DNA of 64,000 nucleotides from Carex sylvatica (GCA_964058845.1 CAXKVR010000060.1:310001-374000), one strand, 5' to 3'. Shown: positions 49,391 through 60,961, counted from the first letter of the stretch. Translations and numbers: made by a program. The notes: generated by a model not told the origin, from the letters alone.

Positions 49391-50212
49391 GATTTAGGGC
49401 GCCGGTCCAATACTTAGCCAAAAATTGAAAATTTTTAAAACCCGTGGCCTCTCTCTTCCTCTTCTCCTCAAACACTTAGCCTAGCTCCACCGTGCGTCTC
49501 TCTTCCTCTCCTTCTCAAAACCCAAGTCCGTCGGCTTGTTGCCTTTCCCTCTCCTCCTCCGTGACCTCTTCTTCTTCGTTCAAGGTTTCTCTTCCACCCC
49601 TACCTCTCCGTCGGCTCGTTGGCTCCGCCTCCCTCTCCCTCTCAAACCTGGCCATTTCTCTCAAACTCGGGTAAGTCCCATCTCCCTCTCCCTTTAACAA
49701 AATCGGTTTATTAGAAATTATTGAGAAATTATTATCAATTCGGATTAGAAATTGTTGTTAATTCAGATTATAAATTATTGCTAATTCGGTTTATTAAAAA
49801 TTATTGCTAATTTGGTTTATTAGAAATTCAAATTATAAATTCACAATGCCTTATTGCTAATTAGAAATTGTTGCTTATTACAAATTATTTAAAAAATTTA
49901 GTACCAATGCTTATTAGAAATTGTTAGCAATCCTTTTATTTGCTTATTAGAAATTGCTTATTTGAAATTATTTATTAGAAATTGCTTATTTGAAATTGTT
50001 AAACCTTGTTTGTTAACCCTAGTTACTCAAGTATACTTGGTACCAAGGCATTGTGAGAATTTTATTTGGTATTGCTCAAGTATTGGTACCAATGCATTGC
50101 AAATTATATTGCTAATTTTATATGGTATTGCTGATTTTATATGGTATTGCTCAAGTATTGGTAATTTTATTTGGCATTGAGTTAACCATAGTTGCTAATT
50201 CTTGCTTCAAAT

Positions 50213-52725
50213 ATGGAAGGTGATAGTGAGATAGTCTCGGCTAAGAAACGAGGAAGATGGCCTAACAAAATTAAGGAGAAGTTTAACGAGAAAGGCAAAA
50301 AACTGAAACTTGACAAATTTCACAAGTCGGTTGTTACTTGAGATACGATGAGTTTTGCAACGAAATTTGTGATATTGGTAAGAAGGAATGTTTCTCTAAG
50401 GTTTCAACGATAAAAATATGTTCCAGAAGATAAAACGCAAAAAATATGGGAAATACTTCAGGTAAACAAATTTTAGTACTAATTTCACAAGATTTCATTT
50501 AATATTAACTAACTCTAAATTCTTGATTTCTATTTCATTTCAGGAAGAATAAGAAGTGGCTTTTAAATAAGGCCAGTTGGCCATCGTACGATACGATGAT
50601 GTTCTGGGAAAATCTCTGCCAAATCGGGAACATCCCGGGAGGGTGAGAGGAGTGAGAGGTCTGATTCCAATAATAACAACATTCGGTAAGAGCTCAATAA
50701 GGAGGAGACGCACTACTACTTACTCGAGGTTCGAAGAAGAATTTGATGCGAGAGTGGATCAAAGAGTGGAGGAGAGAGTAAGAGGAATGGAGGAGAGATT
50801 GCGACAAGAAATGAAAGCTGAGTTTGCAATGATGCTTCAGTAGACAATGGGCCAACAAGAAAAGACGTATAGCTCAACAGTTGTTAAGAGCAGCTGCCAG
50901 TCAGTCAAACCATATGCAAATCTTTCCGAGTTTACTGAGGTAATGCAAATTCAGATTTGAATCAGTAGGCATATGCTTTAATTTCATACATATTTAGATT
51001 TTATTCGAGTAAATACATGTATTTGTACAGGAGGCAGAACTAAGCTGCAGACTCCAGGTGAATGTAGGTGGGAATACTCTTGTAGTGGCCTTAGGGACAA
51101 TTCATGTTCCAGTTGTACAAGGTGGAAGAATTCACGGTTTGCCTATGCTGCCCGACCATGCAAGAGTAACGGTGGATGCTATTCGTGATGCAGACTTCAT
51201 AGACCTCCCCTTACCTGTACCAAATGGCGAGCAGTTAACCCTTACATCGGTCATCGGTAGTTTCACTGCATGACCGATGTCCATGATATTGACAGGTTCA
51301 GATGAGGTATATTATTATTAAGTTCTTATACTTCTTAATTTGTATCTATATGATAGAGTTATAGTTGATTTTGGATTTTATTTCAATTTATTACGAAATT
51401 TTGCAGGAACCACGCGAAGAGGTGCAAGTTCCTGGAGATCGAAACACAACGAGTCACATCAAGGCATTTGATCATATCAATTTTGAAAAGTTGGGACGAA
51501 CATTCAAGCAGCTGCGTGATCGGTTTTCAGAGCTAGATGGCAGTCCATTCAAAATCGATCCGCCACTTGATCTGTTCTGTTCAGCAGAGTCCATATATGT
51601 TTATGCAGATGATTATGTGGCCTTGCTTACACCACGGGAGTTCAGATATGAATGCTGTGAGTTTAATATTCATAATAATTGCAGAATTCAGTACTTTTAC
51701 TTCAAATTTCATAAAATTGAGAACACATGCTTCTTTTTTTTCAGGTATTGGCACAAATTCATCAAGAAGAAATTTCTCGATGAGCAGATTGGTTTCATGG
51801 GCCCCCAGCAAACGAATGCCATCTTGCTGCATGATGACCGAGGAGGTGTTCTTCAATACATAAGGAAAGCACTCCAAGAGAATCGGAACAAGAGATTGAT
51901 CTTCATACCTTACCATCAGATGTTAGTGTTATATATATATTCTAATTTTTTATATTTCTTTCAATTCATATAAATTATAGAATATGACATGCTACAAACC
52001 TAACATGCAGAAATCATTGGATATTGGCCATGCTTATGTCAAGAGAACGTGCATTGTACATGTACGATTCCGATAAGAAGAGCAAAAAAATGTTAATAAT
52101 GATCACTGCTGCGGTCGAGGAGTAAGTGACTTTCTTAATTTTATGTTTGTTTAGAATTCTAATGATTTTATTATTATATTATCATTTTAAATATCTCTCG
52201 TAAGTACTGATTGTTCAATTTGTTCATATTTCAACAGTGCCTTCACCAGGGAAATGAGTACTTCTTTAACGGTTCATAACGATTGCAAGGTAATAGTTTC
52301 TATTGAGATATGATTATAGGGACCTAGATGTAAAAATTTGTGAATATCTAAACATATAAACCATTTGTATGCTCATTAACATACATTTTATTTTTTTCAA
52401 ACTTGTTATATAGTGCCCACAACAACCAGCCGGCTGAAAATGTGCATATTATGTCATGTTGCTCATGCAAGACATAATAAGCGAACACCTCGATTCTTTT
52501 CTGAACTTAAGGGTATATATGCATTTATATATTTTTCAAAAGTGATGATGAATTGTTGCTTCAAATATAATAAAATACAAAATTAATTGTACATGCTCTT
52601 CTATCTTTTTAAAAATACAGGATATTCCCACTAAACATAATGTACAACGCTTGGGCGACTTTCGGAAAATGTGGGTTAAAATTTTTCTACATGAGGTTAG
52701 GCTGAGAAGAAGTACACCATTGTAG
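50213..52725 (+). pseudogene. CACTA-associated protein with Ulp1-like protease (broken)
   Basis: Exon-like pieces in one direction with plausible GT...AG borders. 50213-50341: basic N-terminus 'KRGRWPNKIKEKF' with a stop. 50560-50843: 'HPGRVRGVRGLIPIITTFG' and a charged coiled-coil 'RVEERVRGMEERLRQEMK'. 51031-51275: a domain 'CRLQVNVGGNTLVVALGTIH...LPDHARV' of the DUF8039 type. 51408-51660 and 51745-51920: linker and the start of the protease ('NKRLIFIPYHQ'). 52010-52130: 'NHWILAMLMSRERALYMYDSD' with the catalytic His and Asp. 52414-52510: 'CPQQPAG', TGA, then 'KCAYYVMLLMQDII' with the catalytic Cys codon at 52441. 52620-52725: the tail. Stops inside several exons make it a pseudogene. A 5' leader rich in CT lies at 49440-49690. 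Confidence 0.7.
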
Positions 52726-52964
52726 GATGTGTGTAATTTTAATTTGCATGAACATGAATTTTTTGTAATAATTTAGGATGTATATGATATTTAATTTAGG
52801 ATGTATATGTGATAGTTAATTTATGATGTATATGTATATGAAACGTAATTTTAGGATGTGTGACATTTCATTTCGGATTTGTGATAATTTAGCAAGCATT
52901 TTGGCTAGCAAAATATGGAAGCTGGTCATTTAATAATTTTTTTTTATTCAATTTGACTATCTGG

Positions 52965-53335
52965 ATAGGTTCTATTTAAAATCGATCCAGATTATTGACT
53001 ATCTGGATCGGTTCCTAGCTTAAGAACCAATCCAGATAGTTTGTAATCTGGATCGGTTTTAAATAGAACAGATCTTAATAGTTATTTTCTGAATTTAAAA
53101 ATTAAAAACTATTTAAAAGTAATCTTGATAGTCTCTATTTGGATCAATTGTTTACTATTAAAGAATCGATCTAGATAGTAACTAACTGGATCAATTGTTT
53201 AAAAAATTGATCTTGATAGTCTCTATTTGGATCGGTTATTTAACCGATCCAGATTATTGTAGTATCTGTATCGCCTTCATCAGGATCGGTTGTATTCCGA
53301 TACTAATATGCGTATATAACCGATCCTGATTCGTT
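52965..53335 (+). repeat. Right subterminal repeats of CACTA B
   Basis: At least six copies of 'ctggatcggtt' and its complement 'gatccagat', ending a few bases before the terminal CACTAGTG. Same motif family as the left array. Confidence 0.8.
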
Positions 53336-53349
53336 ATTCTCCACTAGTG

Positions 53350-55889
53350 TATATGGATGTAGTTTTGTATACTTTAATGCAATCATAATAGCTTGAATAT
53401 GAAATCCAGTTCAGAAAAAAAATTAAATATCTCATGAGAACAATAATTGGAACTTTCAGTAGGTTAACAAACAAAAACATTGATAAAATGCATATTTAAA
53501 TTTCCAATTATTGAATTAATAATCTAGGTTATTGTGCCAACCGAAATTTTTATACATAGGAAAATAAAAATATTAAAAATAAGAAATATTGTTTGGGAAT
53601 TTGAAAAATGGAAAGACAGTAGGGACCCATGGCGTCCCTGCGGAACACCATGGCACTCAAGACTATGAAAAAAAAAAAAAATTCATAAGTGGGACACCAT
53701 GGGGCAATCCAATCCACGAAACGAAAAAAAATAAAAATGGAATGCTATGGGGCAACCCAACCCAGGAAAGAAAAAAAAAAAGTGGGACGGCATAGAACAA
53801 CCCAACCTAGAAAACGAAAAATTCTTCCCTCCTCAATCTTGGGGACTTGTTTTCTGGGTTGAATTGCCCCCATGGCGCCCACTTTCAAAAAAAAAAAATT
53901 CATTTTTTTCAAAGGGTTAAGATGTGTCATAGCATTTCGTACTTTTGCAATGGTATGAGGGTGGCATAGTACCAGGCCTAACAACCGTATTCAACTGTTG
54001 GAGGACAAAACAGACAAATTAGCCAGACATCAGTGTAGAAATGAACCAAATATTTATGTTCTGTAAAATTGGTTATTTTTCTTTACTATAATAAAATTCT
54101 CTGAGCTCAAATTTAGTACTTTCAAGCTGTGGCGGTCAAAAATATGTTGGTGGTCCATCATATAAAATTTTTATGTTGTGTGAAGTTAATTTTACTGTAT
54201 TCATAGCATTTTACTCTAAAATATATAAAAAATCACATATAAGCACATAAATTTTGAAAAAAAATTGGATGTCAATAACCCTTTTCAATATACATGGATC
54301 CCCCTCTGAACTAAGAGCATGATATATGAGACCAGTTGGTGACCCTGGTATATGAGCATACAAGTATTTATACTTATACTTGCAAGTATTTTTTAAATAT
54401 GACACTGACCAACATATGAAAATATTAATATCAAGTATTACAAATATTTATATCTATGCACTGGAGTATTTAGAACTATCTGGTTAACTATTATTGTTAG
54501 AGAAATATTTACGCATGGATGATTAGGAAATGTTGATATGGGGATGCGGGATCCCTACTACTTTATTTGATGAAGATTGACACGGGACCATTGAGGGCTA
54601 GAAAAGGGATGGTCATATTAAGTTACGCATGTAAGTATTAATTTCTTATATTTTAGTATTTATATTTATGAAAATTAATGTAGGATGAGTGTGGTAACTA
54701 AAAAATAAGAATCATATAATTAGTGAGAACTATAGTATAAATTTTTTTTAATAAAAATGCAAATAGAAGAATAAAGTTGTGGAGATGATATAATTATTCT
54801 TTTATGCATCCAACAAAACTCGATACATCTTATTTAGGACATTCGGATTCGTCCGCCAGTCCATGGACACGTGTCACCACGTGCAAATAGCTGGTGGGGT
54901 CTGTTCCGTGAGATAGGAGTAGGTCCGATGGGCATTGGACCTACTTTTAGATTCAATTAGCTCTTTCACCGTACGATTAGCATTAAGTTCTGTGCACACG
55001 GAAATTAATAAAAACACATACGGATTTTAATACGGAGCGCACGAATTTTGATGCAACTGGGTGGACAGATCACCCATCGAACCAAAGTAGGTCCAATGGG
55101 CATCGGACCTACTCCGAAGTGCTGTTCCGTGTTTTGCACAATCATTTCCTCGATCTAACACGAAAGAGCGAGAGCAAGCCTGCTCTTTTTCTTTTTTTTA
55201 CCTGGTTGCTGATCAAAATAATTCGTTACACTTACACACACCAACACAACACATATTGCTATGCAGAAATCATTATAAATATTTGATCGAAATTCTAACA
55301 TACACATACAGGACGTCCGATCTAATTACACTTGCTCAAATCCAGACACCAATTCATTCAACGACAAGAAAATTTAGTTACATATGTGATAATTATTATT
55401 GGAGATTTTTATTGTTCTTGTAAATTATAGGGCCGTGAATTAATTTAGAGCGTTTGGCAAACAAATTTAAAACTCATACATAAATTAAATTGAAAAAGAT
55501 AACAAAATTTACTTCATAATCAATGTTAAGCCTCTAAGTTTTTTAATTAGTTATATACTGAGAATGACATACAACGTCAATGCATTGACGAGTTATCATC
55601 TATCAAAAGTCAAAAGGAAAATGAGAAAATTTTCAAATTAAAAAAAAAAAAAAAAATCAGAGAAGATGCAGCGAGATAACAGTACAGAGCATCTTTTCTC
55701 CGGGAAGCGAGAGGAACATGTGGTTCGTCTCGTTCTTTTATGTTTTAACCCACTCGTTTTTTTCTTTTTTTTTTCTCAAGGACAAGTCAACAACCCACTT
55801 TCTGTTCCCCAAAATCAAAGATGCTCGATTAAAATAAATTCTAAGAGGTGAACCGAATCAAATTTTTTATATAAGTCTGAGATGCACCG
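53350..55889 (+). repeat. NLR-unit flank, copy 3 continued (no gene)
   Basis: Non-coding. 53385-53470 repeats 47500-47580. 53590-53890 holds three or four diverged copies of a 'gg.a.ccatggggcaa.cca' motif with A-runs. 54360-54490 matches the 140-bp repeat of 17780-18566. 55555-55690 matches 2455-2690 and 26020-26232 ('atc.atcaaaagtcaaaa'). ORFs here are short and featureless. Confidence 0.6.
54919..55112. repeat. Paired palindromes GTAGGTCC...GGACCTAC
   Basis: A 26-bp imperfect palindrome GTAGGTCC-10 bp-GGACCTAC at 54919-54944 recurs at 55087-55112. The outer phrase 'ctgttccgtg' also recurs (54901 and 55132). The region may be a worn MITE; no target duplication was identified. Confidence 0.55.
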
Positions 55890-55896
55890 AACGGTC

Positions 55897-56039
55897 CCCG
55901 ACATTTTTATTTTTACCCAAAAAAAAAATTATTTTATTAAAAATAACCAAGATTTAAAAATAATTTTAAAAATACCCAACCCGTGGAAATTTTCCACGGG
56001 CCAGAATTTTAATTCCAACCCGTGGAATTTTTCCACGGG

Positions 56040-56078
<39 letters not shown>

Positions 56079-57150
56079 AACAGAAATTTATATTTACTTT
56101 TTATTTTTTTATGAAAATATTAGAAATGTTGAATATATTTTTTTGAAAATAGATGTAATACAATACAATTTGATTTATTAGAAAGATTGTAACAAATAAT
56201 TCGATCAATATTTTTCAGGCCGGATTTTTCGCGGCTGTAAGAAAAATTAATATATTTCATTATGTGTTCTTGTAAAAAAATAAAAATGCATGAATTCTGA
56301 GTTATTGATCCCGGTTCAAAAGTCACTTCTAGGTAATATAGAAATTATTGTGATCCTTCTAGTACATTTAATTTATAAAAAGTTGTATCTATTTTGAGAA
56401 TTTTTTTTGAATAATAATCATTAAATAACTTTAAGTTTTTTTTTTTTTAAAATAGATACAACTTTTTATAAATTAAATGTACTAGAAGGATCACAATAAT
56501 TTCTATATTACCTAGAAGTGACTTTTGAACCGGGATCAATAACTCAGAATTCATGCATTTTTATTTTTTTACAAGAACACATAATGAAATATATTAATTT
56601 TTCTTACAGCCGCGAAAAATCCGGCCTGAAAAATATTGATCGGATTATTTGTTACAATCTTTCTAATAAATCAAATTGTATTGTATTCCATCTATTTTCA
56701 CAAAAAAAAATCCAACATTTCTAATATTTTCATAAAAAAATAAAAAGTAAATATAAATTTCTGTTTTTGTAAAAAAAAAAAAAAAAAAAAAACTTAAAGT
56801 TATTTAATGATTATTATTCAAAAAAAATTCTCAAAATAGATATAACTTTTTATAAATTAAATGTACTAGAAGGATCACAATAATTTCTATATTACCTAGA
56901 AGTGACTTTTGAACCGGGATCAATAACTCAGAATTCATGTATTTTTATTTTTTTACAAGAACACATAATGAAATATATTAATTTTTCTTACAGCCGCGAA
57001 AAATCCGGCCTGAAAAATATTGATCGGATTATTTGTTACAATCTTTCTAATAAATCAAATTGTATTGTATTACATCTATTTTCAAAAAAAAATATCCAAC
57101 ATTTCTAATATTTTCATAAAAAAAATAAAAAGTAAATATAAATTTCTGTT

Positions 57151-57205
<55 letters not shown>

Positions 57206-57348
57206 CCCGTGGAAAAATTCCACGGGTTGGAATTAAAATTCTGGCCCGTGGAAAATTTCCACGGGTTAGGTATTTTTAAAATTATTTTTAAATCTTGGTT
57301 ATTTTTAATAAAATAATTTTTTTTTTGGGTAAAAATAAAAATGTCGGG
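55897..57348. mobile_element. Three-armed foldback element with nested palindromes
   Basis: The outer ends CCCGACATTTTTATTTTTAC and complement are flanked by a 7-bp direct repeat AACGGTC (55890-55896 and 57349-57355). One left arm (55897 to about 56430) is followed by two right arms (about 56450-56780 and about 56800-57348), so the inner part of the right arm is duplicated. Each outer arm carries two small palindromes CCCGTGG...CCACGGG (55980-56000, 56019-56039, 57206-57226, 57245-57265). Long A/T runs sit at 56046-56073, 56771-56791 and 57157-57200. A 68-codon frame appears in all three arms only because the arms are copies of each other. Confidence 0.8.
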
Positions 57349-57355
57349 AACGGTC

Positions 57356-58116
57356 TGAACCTAATATCCGTCGTTGTTATATTTGAAAAAAAAGATTAAT
57401 CTGTTTTTTGACATTTAATTTTTATTTTCTAAATATAAAAAAAATCGGACTAGTTTCCCACAGAGCTTCAAAGCTGCTAATCCAACTTTCGTCTCTCACA
57501 ACACTTCTTTTTATTTCATGTTCACACCACGCCATCTCAGAGCTCTCCACTCTACAGCCCTGTCGATATTTGGCCAAAAGGTTAAACAAAAGAAGAAGGA
57601 CGAGGATAGACGCGCAAGTCTGTAACACCTGGTGCGGTTGAAGAAGGGCTGCTATTAGCTTACTCTTTTCTTTCTTCGAGAGGTAATTAAGTCCATAATC
57701 CCATTTAAATTTATTAATTTTCATTTTCAATTTCAGTCGGTCTGCCTTCTTATTGTACTTTAAGGGCGTGTTTCAGATGGGAGTATGCGGAGGGAGGAGA
57801 AGGGCGAATTCACTGTGCGGAGGTGAGAGTTCACCAGACCGGATCTGATCGAGCGAGTTCACTTGCTCCAGAAGGAGAGAATGGGAGACGGAGCGGAGGG
57901 GAAAAATCACTGTTTGAAGGTGATCGAAGGTGAGCTCCTTGTTTAATTTTGACAAAGTTGTTCTCTTTCAAATCAGAGTGTATATATTATTGTTTGGAGA
58001 GGAGTTTCAACTGTCTTCTCCCTTCTCTCTCCTTTAATGAAGTTTTACTCCATAGTTGTGGAATACAACCTAAGAGTGAAACAAAATTATTGTTGTTAAA
58101 CTGTTAAATTTTAAAA
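57356..58116. other. Flank with a GC-richer island, no gene called
   Basis: 57430-57680 is GC-richer and ends in a donor-like GAG|GTAATT at about 57682, so it could be a leader exon, but the frames have no recognisable domain. 57765-58060 begins GGGCGTGTTTCAGATGGGAG and ends with an imperfectly related 'tttgtggaatacaacc', and may be a worn DNA transposon. Confidence 0.35.
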
Positions 58117-58125
58117 GTTAAAATG

Positions 58126-58529
58126 GAGTAGAACTAGGGTGTTCTTAAGCTCACCAAAGTATTTGGTGAGTTTAACTCCAAAACTCATCAAATTGGTTTT
58201 AAATGACGAATCCGAACAGTTGAAATCCGTCTATCTTACGAATGATGTATCTATATGTGAAAATTTTAATCATTCGAATTAATTTATTATAAATTCAAGT
58301 GGTCAAAAAACGTTCAAAAAATGAATGCACTAAAATTAATTTATTAACCTTCTAATTTTGACCGATTGACTTTATACTAAATTAATTCGAATGTTTAAAA
58401 TTTTCACATGTAGACGCATCACTCGTAAAGTAGGCAGATTCCAATGATTCATTTGAAACCGATTTGATGAGTTTTGAAGTTAAACTCATCAAACACTTTG
58501 GTGAGCTTAAGAACACCCTAGTTCTACTC
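58126..58529. mobile_element. Mutator-type foldback MITE with 9-bp target duplication
   Basis: 404-bp inverted repeat from GAGTAGAACTAGGGTGTTCT to its complement, flanked by a perfect 9-bp duplication GTTAAAATG (58117-58125 and 58530-58538). Arms of about 180 bp, with the centre near 58325. No coding capacity. The duplication length is that of Mutator-like insertions. Confidence 0.9.
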
Positions 58530-59119
58530 GTTAAAATGATTTAGCTACAAAATTCTAAATAATAGAAATATTGTAAAACTTAAATTTGAACTTTTTAATA
58601 TTTTTTTTCAAATAAATATTTACATCACATTAAGAGGCTCAGATAAATGGTTTGAATTTCGAAAATCAATTTTTTGAGTAATTAACAGCATTGTCGACGC
58701 ATGTAGATGCATCACTAAATCAAAACACCATAGTTCTACTCAAATTTATCTATAAATCTAGTTGAACAGTTTGAATTGGTCAATCAAAACTCTAACATGA
58801 ACATTTGGAGCTTAAAACGCCGGCTATATTTCTTCTTCTTTTATTTCTTTTTGAGGTTAAAAAAACTATATTATCGTTAGTTGCAGCTGGAATGAATTGA
58901 GATTTAACTAAAGTTCTCTATCCTAAAGTTTGCAGATATGGCTGTTGTGATCAGACTTCCATTTTTTCATTGGAATTGATCTTCGCATACAAATCTTAGC
59001 AAGGCCTTGATAAAAATTATTATCATCACAAATTTCCTGGTATCTTTAACAGATCTTGGTTTCCAGGTACGTAACTATGTCCTCTGATTTCGTTGCTTTC
59101 TACTATGTTTCCTTTTTTC

Positions 59120-59242
59120 ATTGTTCTATGTTGTAGATTTCTACGATATATATAATTAATATTGTTCTATTTTGTAGATTTCTACGACATATATAATTAA
59201 TATTGTTCTATTTTGTAGATTTCTACGACATATCTAATTAAT
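59120..59242 (+). repeat. 41-bp tandem repeat, three copies
   Basis: Three copies of a 41-bp unit starting 'attgttctattttgtagatt', at 59120, 59161 and 59202. Copy 2 of the flank has the unit once (about 43565-43605), so this is a recent local expansion. Confidence 0.85.
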
Positions 59243-59299
59243 ATGGGATATATATTAAAATATATAGAGCACCGAATAGTTTTTTCTATATTATGTAGT

Positions 59300-59420
59300 A
59301 TATCACCCTTAGAAGGTCAGATGCATAGAAGGAAAAATCGGCTGTTCAATTTTTTACTTTCTATGTGACTCGAACTAAGGAGCTCTTGAATATCAATTAA
59401 GTTAACCACATCATGTTATA
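59300..59420 (-). mobile_element. Possible SINE fragment
   Basis: On the minus strand the sequence has an A-box-like 'ggttaacttaattgatattc' and about 30 bases later a B-box-like 'TTAGTTCGAGTCAC', then an A-rich stretch. It lies in DNA absent from the copy 2 flank. No target duplication was found, so this is tentative. Confidence 0.35.
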
Positions 59421-60002
59421 TTTTGTTGCTAGATACATATAAGTACAAGTGTTCAAACAGCTATTGAAGAAGAATAATGCTTGTATTATACTGTATTGGT
59501 GGATTATTTGATTGTAATTATTTGTCTAAATAAAAATTATTGACAAATTATTTTTTTTATTATAAAACAAATTTTTGGCAAAAAGTCCAAGTTTTCTATC
59601 CAATTCAGTCGATTCTGACTAATTACAATTCGGTCCGAGTTTCCTATCCGATTATGCTTTCCACAGTCAAAAAACCAATTCCGATTCCGATTCTAATTCT
59701 GATTTGTTCTTCTATGATTAGATGTCTCTATTGTACTTCAGCTAGCTCTTAGTCGACAACAATACTGTACCTGATAAATTATGTATGTGCATAATTACCT
59801 CGTCATTTATTTATAAATAATAGATGACATACTTATTAAATTCCCATTCGTAAAAAAAAATTAAAGTTCTATATATTTTTATATAAATATATAAAGAAAA
59901 AAAAGCTAATATTAGAAGGTAAAAAATATGGCTCATTACAATAACCAAATAAGACACATGATGGTCTCATGAATCATTTAAACCCAAGGGGGGCCTAAAG
60001 TC

Positions 60003-60198
60003 GGATCCGTATCCTCCCACGTACCTGACTCAACACAATTGAAATGGACGGCTCAGATTTAATTTTAGCCGGTGGGGGTTCGGAACCGTTAGGGAGCAGT
60101 ATTATTTATGCTTTGAGATTCGTGCCAAGTTAAAATTTCTAATTTCAGACCATCCGATTCAATTGTACTCAGTCTTTAACCTGTGGGGATGTGAATTC
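60003..60198. mobile_element. Small element with 9-bp target duplication
   Basis: 196 bp flanked by CCTAAAGTC on both sides (59994-60002 and 60199-60207). The ends GGATCCGTATCC and complement-like GGGATGTGAATTC are imperfect inverted repeats, and inner parts ('cacaattgaa' / 'ttcaattgta') are also complementary. Absent from the copy 2 flank. Most likely an old Mutator-type MITE. Confidence 0.65.
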
Positions 60199-60352
60199 CC
60201 TAAAGTCTCCAACGCATTGAGTGTCGGTGGTAGTTTCTTGAACGATATGATGGTTCCTCTTCTTTCATAAGTCGGATCCAACAAGTAGTCAACGCATGCT
60301 AGGTCTCACAATAATAATGTTTAGCATTAATTATGAACTTTCGTCCTTGAAA

Positions 60353-60708
60353 TTTCTTTTTTTTTTTTGCAAAGATGCATGCCCGTAGGCTTTCATTTCC
60401 ACTTTGATGAAAGATTACAATTATAAGAGATTAAAGTTCCTCAGCTAGCTCTAACAAAATTATGACTGATTCAAACTAAATATTGGATAAAAAAAACCAG
60501 TATATCCCTCCTCAAATAGGCTACTCATTTTTGCTAAATAATCTGCCAAAACATTTTGACTTCTTGAAACATGCCTACACTCAAAATAATTTCCCTTGAA
60601 TAAACCCCAGATGTCATTTATCTCTGTAAAAGCCGCCAATCTGCATCTAAAGGCGGTTGCAGGGATGAACCTGAATTTGCTAGTGATTGGTTGTCGGTGA
60701 AGAAAACA
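60353..60708 (-). mobile_element. LINE 3'-end fragment
   Basis: Minus-strand LINE tail: RNase H C-terminal phrases ('AAFTEINDIWGLF', 'HVSRSQNVLADYLAK') followed by the 3' UTR 'gcctacgggcatgcatc' and a poly(A) seen as a T-run at 60357-60369. It interrupts the flank exactly where 43715 reads across ('cttctcaatcattatcaa'). A target duplication is not clear. Confidence 0.75.
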
Positions 60709-60946
60709 CAATCATTATCAAATACCATATTGCTAGTGGCATTGTAATCCTTACATAGCAAACCCAGCTGCTTCGGTAAGGTTGGCACCAGTTTGAACTA
60801 TACTTGCCCCCCCCCCCCCCCCCCCCCCCCCCACCCCCCACACACACACACAAAAAAAATCTCACTCATGAATTTCTCAAACAACTTTTGGGCATTAAAA
60901 CAGAGTGACATTGTACCCTGACTTTATCGGTAAATTGCACACCATA
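60709..60946 (+). repeat. NLR-unit flank, copy 3, with poly(C)/(CA)n
   Basis: Continues the flank (match to 43721-43800 and on to 'ctcactcatgaattt' at about 43858). It contains a C-run of 26 bases at 60807-60832 followed by C-rich and (CA)n sequence to 60851. The run length is likely unreliable in any assembly. Confidence 0.75.
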
Positions 60947-60961
60947 AACTACTGTAATTTC

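Larger units (their letters stand above)
47957..53349 (+). mobile_element. CACTA (En/Spm-type) element B
   Basis: The right end reads '...cgttattctcCACTAGTG', a CACTA terminus in inverted sense, at about 53349. Dense subterminal repeats of a dyad GGATCGGTTCTTAAG...GAACCGATCC occur at 47963-49390 on the left and 52965-53335 on the right, the usual binding-site arrays of CACTA elements. The left terminus is unclear: 'CACTATTTGGATCGG' at 47957 is the best candidate but lacks the expected inverted repeat. Internal coding pieces on the plus strand encode a Ulp1-protease protein. I see no TNP2-like transposase, so it is non-autonomous. Confidence 0.72.
58539..60352 (+). repeat. NLR-unit upstream flank, copy 3 (no gene)
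   Basis: Matches copy 2: 58605-58690 to 36860-36940, 58755-58800 to 37330-37380, 58875-59030 to 37565-37720, 59040-59290 to 43485-43650, and 60300-60345 to 43668-43715. Relative to copy 2 it lacks the MULE, and it carries about 1 kb of extra DNA between 59300 and 60300, including a SINE-like piece and a 9-bp-duplication element. Confidence 0.7.

Noticed and set aside
53589..53984. ORFs on both strands around repeated 'ccatgg' motifs
   Set aside because: Generated by short degenerate repeats and A-runs; no domain.
56120..57108. A 68-codon ORF conserved three times (one minus, two plus)
   Set aside because: The three copies lie on the three arms of one foldback element, so conservation reflects arm duplication, not selection on protein.
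57408..57730. Overlapping ORFs of 77 and 102 codons
   Set aside because: The GC-richer island could be a leader exon, but neither frame has a recognisable domain or conservation that I can see.
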